Assembly: GCA_045650425.1 (NCBI GenBank)
Contig: JAZRRD010000082.1
Location: 1-10,404 of the forward strand
Length of the DNA stretch: 10,404 bases
Origin: RGIG1752 sp045650425
GTDB taxonomy: Bacteria > Bacillota_I > Bacilli_A > RF39 > UBA660
Reading direction: 5' to 3'
Made by a program: the position numbers and the translations under genes. Below, piece after piece: positions 6,549-10,404 of this stretch. How positions within the stretch are numbered: the stretch's first letter is position 1; every line of letters starts with the position of its first letter. Below the pieces are notes generated by a model. It searched no databases and was not told the origin of the DNA. It was given only the letters and a program-made list of their open reading frames with translations.

Positions 6549-7118
6549 TTATGGGCTACATGTTTCTATTTTTAATTTATCACGCTTTATTTTTAATATA
6601 ATACTTCCAACTTCATCTGTTCTATATATTTTTGAATTTTTTAAATTATCTAAAACACTTTCATTTGGATGACCGTATCTATTATTTTTTCCAACACTTA
6701 TAATTGAATATTTAGGTTTAATCTCATCAATAAATTCATCACCAGAGCTTGTCTTACTTCCATAATGACCAACCTTTAAAACATCAATATCATTTAAATT
6801 ATATTTTTCAATTAAGTCTTCTTCCACTTCTACTCCAGCATCTCCCATAAATAAAAATTTATAATTATTTAGTTCAGTATAAATTACACTACTATTATCA
6901 TTCTCGTTACCATAATCTTTATTATTTAAAAAATATAATTTATTATTATCTATATTTAATTCTTTGATACATGAATAATATGGTATTTTCTTTTTATCTA
7001 ATACTTCAATTAACTTTTGTTCAAGTTCATTAAATTCACCGCAATTAAATATTACTTTTTCTACTTTGAATTTTTCTACTAAATTTATTGCTTCACCCAT
7101 ATGATCGTAGTCTCCATG
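6549..7118 (-). repeat. Duplicated comEC 3' end, 570 bp (copy 2, site A)
   Basis: Exactly 190 codons including the stop, from the His of SHGDYDH to ETCSP and TAA, in the same frame as native comEC and without frameshifts. The first ~150 bp are almost identical to native comEC (9641-9490), while the rest is more diverged. One change falls in the HHGS motif (HYGS here). The internal MGEAINLV... frame has no good ribosome binding site and lies behind a terminator, so I treat it as a replacement 3' end rather than an independent gene. Recombination at site A with native comEC would restore a full-length in-frame comEC. It contains site B internally (GTTGGAAA, from 6695), where the next element appears to have inserted. 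Confidence 0.9.
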
Positions 7119-7146
7119 TGGTGATTGTCAAAAAGTAAGTCGAATT
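7119..7146 (-). other. Arm A, copy 1: putative attachment-site arm
   Basis: A 28-bp block, identical at 28 of 28 positions to 3964-3991. On the minus strand it begins AATTCGACTTAC, continues through a TTGACA and ends ATCACCA, directly against the first codon of the duplicated comEC segment. The native gene has an unrelated sequence at this point (ATAGCTAGC before CATGGAG). It is therefore the element-specific side of a recombination junction. Whether a tyrosine or a serine recombinase uses it cannot be told from the window. Confidence 0.75.
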
Positions 7147-7150
7147 GTTT

Positions 7151-7180
7151 AAAAAGAAAAAAATTGCATAACTGCAATTT
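7151..7180 (-). terminator. Intrinsic terminator after the deoxyribosyltransferase-like gene
   Basis: On the minus strand AAATTGCA, loop GTTA, TGCAATTT forms a perfect 8-bp stem followed directly by a T-rich tract (TTTTCTTTTT). The TAA stop of the gene overlaps the first stem arm. It insulates this cargo from the comEC copy that follows. Confidence 0.85.
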
Positions 7181-8198
7181 AAATTTGACGTTTTGCAACC
7201 GGCTCCGTTTGTTTTTCTAAATGTTCGACTGTAGCCATAACCCATTTTTCAATTGGTTCTTCAATAAATTTTATTTTCTTACTTTTTCCAAGTAAATATC
7301 CCATTTCCATCATAACTGTATTTCCAATGTAACCTGCGCTGTCACAAACGACAATTTCTTCGGATTTAAGGCATTTTTCTAAGAAATCTTTTTCTATAAT
7401 AATTGGTTCATCACTCTCATCATCTTCAAATATAATAAATCCATTAGTATCTTTCTTTACAGCAGATATTTTTGGTGCTAACACAGTATATCCATTTTTC
7501 TGATATTCATAGGCTTGATTTTTTATAGAGTCTAACTGCTTTCTTAAACTTCCTAAAAAAACTACTGTTTTAGGAAGCGTTTCTATAGTTTCTTTTGTAT
7601 CTATGTTAAAAGTCGTATTTCTTGGTATACCAATTTTTTTATCATCATTATCTTGATTTAGGAGATATGGGAAAGCTAATACTCTCGCTATTTCTAGTGG
7701 AAATACAATTGTTTCTTTAAAACCATGATCGTTATTTTTTGTAATAGATGACATTAGCCACTCTGATTCATTTATATCATTCCAAAAAAATATTTCTTGC
7801 TTTTTTGACATTAGATATCCAAGAATAAATGATATATAATTACTAATCTCACCGCAAGAATTACAAACATATACCACATCACTTTGCAGACAAAAATTTA
7901 TTTGATTTATAATATCTTGTGCACTTAATTTTGGAATACTTATAGTTTCGTTAATACTATATTTCTCAAATAATTGTCTAAGTCCTTTGTTATCAATTAA
8001 AATTGGACCACGGCTTCCAAAATAATATGCAATTCTTTTGAGAATATCAGCTTTATCTAAATCAGATAATTCGAAATTAGAATCATAAACAACTTTAACT
8101 CCTTGAGATTCAAATAAATAATGCATAAATTTTATATCATATTGACTATTTCCAATTAAAGCAATATTATCATAATTATCAGTTGGAGAATTGCGCAT
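7179..8198 (-). CDS. Tandem nucleoside 2-deoxyribosyltransferase-like protein
   Basis: A 339-residue protein that looks like two copies of one Rossmann-like fold of the nucleoside 2-deoxyribosyltransferase/TIR-like superfamily. C-terminal copy (about 208-325): KTVVFLGSLRK, GYTVLAPKIS, EEIVVCDSAGYIGNTVMMEMGYLLGKSKKIKFIEEP, with a candidate catalytic Glu298 in MMEMGYL and Asp286. N-terminal copy (about 9-140): NIALIGNSQYD, GVKVVYDS, SDVVYVCNSCGEISNYISFILGYLMSKKQEIFFWND. At the position aligned with Glu298 the N-terminal copy has Ile125, so it is probably catalytically dead and may sense or bind a nucleotide ligand. The start ATG at 8198 follows AGAGGTGAAG. A strong extended -10 overlaps the end of dinD. 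The stop codon sits in the terminator stem. Role unknown; base exchange, nucleotide or NAD cleavage, or a conflict-system effector are all possible. Fold confidence is moderate and function confidence is low. Confidence 0.6.
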   Translation of the reverse strand: MRNSPTDNYDNIALIGNSQYDIKFMHYLFESQGVKVVYDSNFELSDLDKADILKRIAYYFGSRGPILIDNKGLRQLFEKYSINETISIPKLSAQDIINQINFCLQSDVVYVCNSCGEISNYISFILGYLMSKKQEIFFWNDINESEWLMSSITKNNDHGFKETIVFPLEIARVLAFPYLLNQDNDDKKIGIPRNTTFNIDTKETIETLPKTVVFLGSLRKQLDSIKNQAYEYQKNGYTVLAPKISAVKKDTNGFIIFEDDESDEPIIIEKDFLEKCLKSEEIVVCDSAGYIGNTVMMEMGYLLGKSKKIKFIEEPIEKWVMATVEHLEKQTEPVAKRQI

Positions 8199-8216
8199 AA
8201 CTTCACCTCTACGTAC

Positions 8217-8231
8217 ATTATATCACATTTT
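8217..8231 (-). promoter_or_regulatory. Extended -10 promoter for the deoxyribosyltransferase-like gene
   Basis: The minus strand carries TGTGATATAAT: TATAAT at 8222-8217 with the TGA extended -10 triplet at 8225-8223. It overlaps the intergenic gap after dinD and leaves only about 18 nt to the ATG, so the leader is very short. The 17-bp block ATAAAATGTGATATAAT (8233-8217) is identical at 5639-5623 upstream of another cargo gene. Confidence 0.65.
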
Positions 8232-8233
8232 AT

Positions 8234-9055
8234 CTATTCTTTTAGTTTCAAGTCTCCTTTTTCTAATTCTTTTAGACTTTTTTCTGGTGTAGATAAATTT
8301 TCTGGCATTGTTCCTCCTAATCTTTTAATACTATTTCTAACTTCTTTTCCTACTTCATAATGAACAGAATTTGCAGTATATTCGTTATCTACATTATCTC
8401 TTTTTAATTTAGCATCTGTTTGAGCAATTCTAAATATATTATCCGCTAGTTCTTCACTACCCATATTATCTAATATATCTTCTCTATATCTAAGTTTCTT
8501 TCTTTTAAAAATATCATCAGCTGTTTCTCCATTATAAAGTCCTTTGTATCCAGCATTATGAAATCTAGCCAAATCTTTTACCCCACTTTTAACTGCTGTT
8601 TGATTTAAATTATAATTTCCTTTTTTTGCTTGATTTCTTCTATATAATCTTTTCTCATCTTCAGTAAGTTCACTATACTCTTTTTCAGATAATTCCTGTT
8701 TCCTTGTTTGGATGGCAAAGTAGGTTTGAGCTAGTGCTATTGTCTTTTTTCTAGAATCACCATTTTGTGCTATTAAATAACATGCATATCTTGAAAGTTT
8801 ATAATCAATTATTTCTTTATATGCATTATTAGGCATTTCTAACGTTTTCCTGACGTCAGGAAAATGTTCTTTATAATTAATATTACTGTTATGACAAGTA
8901 TCAATTGCCTTTTCTATTACTTTGTTAAAATTTTCCCATTTACTATATTCTAATACAGACATTAATTCTCTTGCATACCAATATTCATGATTGTTTTCAT
9001 CAATATATTTAATATCTTCAAATATCTTTTCAGTATATTCCTTAATTTCATTCAT
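8234..9055 (-). CDS. dinD: DinD-like DNA-damage-inducible protein
   Basis: This is a full-length DinD family protein of 273 residues, close to the usual length of about 275. In E. coli, DinD is SOS-induced and antagonises RecA filaments; that role is family knowledge, not shown here. Hallmarks in order: YWYARELMSVLEYSKWENF near the N terminus, EHFPDVRKTLEM, YKLSRYACYLIAQNGDSRKKTIALAQTYFAIQTRKQEL in the middle, NAGYKGLYNGETADDI, and the HYEVGKEVR...GGTMPENLSTPEKSLKELEK tail. The start is ATG at 9055, preceded by AGGAAGGA; the frame extends upstream into comEC but without a better start. It lies 16 bp after the comEC stop with no promoter that I can see, so it is probably co-transcribed with comEC. 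I found no Gram-positive LexA box (GAAC-N4-GTTC) upstream. A broken copy with the same linkage to comEC lies at 1047-1358. Confidence 0.88.
   Translation of the reverse strand: MNEIKEYTEKIFEDIKYIDENNHEYWYARELMSVLEYSKWENFNKVIEKAIDTCHNSNINYKEHFPDVRKTLEMPNNAYKEIIDYKLSRYACYLIAQNGDSRKKTIALAQTYFAIQTRKQELSEKEYSELTEDEKRLYRRNQAKKGNYNLNQTAVKSGVKDLARFHNAGYKGLYNGETADDIFKRKKLRYREDILDNMGSEELADNIFRIAQTDAKLKRDNVDNEYTANSVHYEVGKEVRNSIKRLGGTMPENLSTPEKSLKELEKGDLKLKE
8845..8864. repeat. 20-bp perfect palindrome inside dinD
   Basis: TTTTCCTGACGTCAGGAAAA reads the same on both strands over all 20 bases. It encodes HFPDVRK in dinD, so part of the symmetry may be forced by the protein. It could form a short hairpin or bind a dimeric protein; no function is shown. 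Confidence 0.6.
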
Positions 9056-9071
9056 TTGATCATCTTCCTTC

Positions 9072-10404
9072 CTATGGACTACATGTCTCAATATTTAATT
9101 TATTATTTTTAATCTTAAACATAATACTACCTTGCTTGTCTGTTCTATATATTTTACTACTTTCTAAATTATTCAACACTTCTTTATTTGGATGTCCATA
9201 CCTGTTATTTTTTCCAACGCTAATAATGGAATACTTTGGATTAATCTCATCTATAAACTCTTTGCTACTACTTGTCTTACTTCCATGGTGTCCAACTTTT
9301 AATACATCAATATCTTGCAAGTTATATTTTTCAATTAAATCTTCTTCTACTTCTACTCCTGCATCTCCCATAAATAAGAATTTATAATTATTTAATTCAG
9401 TATAAATAACTGATGAATTATCATTCTCATTACCATAGTCTTCATTATTCAAAAAATATAATTTGTTATTATCTATATTGAGGTCTTTTATACAAGAGTA
9501 ATATGGTATTTTCTTTTTATCTAATACTTCAATTAACTTTTGTTCAAGTTCATTAAATTCACCGCAATTAAATATTACTTTTTCTACTTTGAAGTTTTCT
9601 ACTAAATTTATTGCTTCACCCATATGATCGTAGTCTCCATGGCTAGCTATATAAAAATCAATTTTTGATATTCCTTGACTTTTTAAAAACAATTGTAAAT
9701 TATATGAATGTTCATTTTCTTTGGTTCTTATTTTCCAACTTTCTTTCTTATAATTTATAGCGCCTCCTCCATCAATTAAGATAACTTGTTTGTGTTTCGG
9801 CACTAATATTAATACTGAGTCTCCTTGACCAACATCTATAAAATTTACACTCAAGTTATTGTCGAATATATAATGAAATTTACATAAAATTAAAAACAGC
9901 ACCAGAATCAAATATTGTTTAAAAGTATTCTGTTTTAATGCATTAAAGACAATTACATAATAAAGTAATATAAAATAAAAAGCCATTTTAGGAAAAATTA
10001 TGGTAAATGATGGTAAAATTTTATTAATAAAAACTATAATAGATATGGATAAGTTAAATATTGGTTCTACTACTGGAAAAATAAAAGTAATAATTGATAT
10101 AGGAAATACTATAAATGTAATAAGAGGGACATAAATAAGATTATTTAAAAGGGATAGAATATTTATTTCATATGTCAAAGATATTGTTATTGGTAAACTA
10201 AACAAAAAAGAAATAACGCTTATTTTAATTAATGAAACTATATAAGAACCCTGAATCTTAAAATACATAATAGCAAAAGTGATTACGAATGAATATAAGA
10301 ATCCATAATCAAAAATATAAAATGGATTTATAAACAACATAATTACAACTGTTATTATAAGAATTTTAATGTTAGCACTCTTTATATTTAACTTATTAAA
10401 TATA
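9072..10404 (-). CDS. comEC: ComEC/Rec2-type DNA-uptake channel, C-terminal part (5' end outside window)
   Basis: ComEC is the inner-membrane channel that takes up single-stranded DNA during natural transformation. The frame is open to the window edge, so the Met codon at 10340 is internal and not the start. Visible from there: an NP...GF..SF stretch typical of the competence domain, a long run of hydrophobic segments (about residues 12-155 counted from 10340), then a metallo-beta-lactamase-like domain with NFIDVGQGDS (166-174), ILIDGGG (187-193), SHGDYDH (233-239, the HxDxDH metal motif), FMGDAG (323-328) and HHGS (351-354), ending in ETCSP and TAG. The last 570 bp (9641-9072) are the source of the repeats seen elsewhere in the window. 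dinD follows after 16 bp. The sequence next to site A is almost identical to that of the repeat at 7118-6549, so this native 3' end may itself have been brought in by an element. Identification is firm; competence of the organism is inferred. Confidence 0.93.
   Translation of the reverse strand, partial: IFNKLNIKSANIKILIITVVIMLFINPFYIFDYGFLYSFVITFAIMYFKIQGSYIVSLIKISVISFLFSLPITISLTYEINILSLLNNLIYVPLITFIVFPISIITFIFPVVEPIFNLSISIIVFINKILPSFTIIFPKMAFYFILLYYVIVFNALKQNTFKQYLILVLFLILCKFHYIFDNNLSVNFIDVGQGDSVLILVPKHKQVILIDGGGAINYKKESWKIRTKENEHSYNLQLFLKSQGISKIDFYIASHGDYDHMGEAINLVENFKVEKVIFNCGEFNELEQKLIEVLDKKKIPYYSCIKDLNIDNNKLYFLNNEDYGNENDNSSVIYTELNNYKFLFMGDAGVEVEEDLIEKYNLQDIDVLKVGHHGSKTSSSKEFIDEINPKYSIISVGKNNRYGHPNKEVLNNLESSKIYRTDKQGSIMFKIKNNKLNIETCSP

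Noticed and set aside
6549..7100. The 183-residue frame beginning MGEAINLV (also 3394-3945) as a separate small metallo-hydrolase gene
   Set aside because: It starts inside the SHGDYDH motif and so lacks the first metal ligands, has no well-spaced ribosome binding site, and sits behind a terminator. A replacement 3' end explains it better.
9056..9091. Upstream extension of dinD into the comEC end (MRHVVHRKEDDQ), and similar extensions at 1359-1370 and 3383-3406
   Set aside because: These residues are the comEC stop region read out of frame. The AGGAAGGA and AAAGGAG sites point to starts at 9055 and 3382; the 1370 frame is a fusion of comEC-end sequence to a dinD fragment.
1351..9641. Assembly artefact as the cause of the comEC copies
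   Set aside because: The copies differ from each other at many positions, have two precise and distinct start points, and carry different downstream genes. A collapse or chimera would not produce paired site-B variants. Long-read confirmation would still be sensible.
10338..10340. ATG at 10340 as the start of the comEC-like protein
   Set aside because: The frame stays open to the window edge with hydrophobic residues, and ComEC proteins have several hundred more residues upstream; this Met is internal.
1..10404. Mycoplasma-type code with TGA as Trp
   Set aside because: Trp residues in conserved motifs are TGG, and TGA terminates the DUF1016 reading at 2512, so the standard stop set is used.
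1..10404. CRISPR array, tRNA or rRNA genes as integration targets
   Set aside because: Repeats are few, long and coding (comEC) with kilobase spacing, and no tRNA-like cloverleaf or rRNA sequence was seen.

Overview
The window is very AT-rich, uses TAA, TAG and TGA as stops and TGG for Trp (standard code), and has strong AGGAGG-type ribosome binding sites. It encodes a ComEC-type competence channel, a DinD protein, a DUF1016/YhcG nuclease and a BmrR-like MerR regulator. This fits a low-GC Bacillota or Mycoplasmatota (gut Bacilli-like) chromosome. Every gene I accept is on the minus strand, so the biological reading order runs from 10404 down to 1.

The backbone is the 3' part of comEC (10404-9072; its start lies outside the window). 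Downstream of it is an array of accessory genes separated by extra copies of the comEC 3' end. There are four clear extra copies. Two are 570 bp long (7118-6549 and 3963-3394) and begin exactly at the His codon of the SHGDYDH metal-binding motif ('site A'). Two are 147 bp long (5786-5640 and 1497-1351) and begin exactly at the Val codon of SVGKNNRYGHPN ('site B'). All four stay in frame to a proper stop. A fifth, badly decayed remnant probably lies at 1-105. Each 570-bp copy is preceded by the same 28-bp sequence (arm A, identical in both). Each 147-bp copy is preceded by a different 25-bp sequence (arm B, 22/25 identical). Neither arm occurs in the native gene at these points.

In reading order the layout is: comEC - dinD - two-domain deoxyribosyltransferase-like gene - terminator - arm A - comEC copy (570) - N-formylglutamate amidohydrolase-like gene - terminator - arm B - comEC copy (147) - 513-aa HEGTH metallopeptidase-like gene - terminator - arm A - comEC copy (570) - broken DUF1016 nuclease - MerR regulator - terminator - arm B - comEC copy (147) - broken dinD - 273-aa unrecognised gene - decayed comEC remnant.

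The simplest reading is a set of small non-autonomous elements. Each brings its own replacement comEC 3' end, so insertion does not destroy comEC, plus one or two cargo genes and a terminator. They have inserted one after another, and partly inside each other, at two points of comEC. Most cargo has its own extended -10 promoter (TGnTATAAT) and an intrinsic terminator at or near the stop codon. No recombinase is present in the window. The cargo looks like accessory or conflict-related genes, but their functions are not established here. I do not recall a described integron-like array built on the comEC 3' end; that novelty claim needs a literature and genome search.
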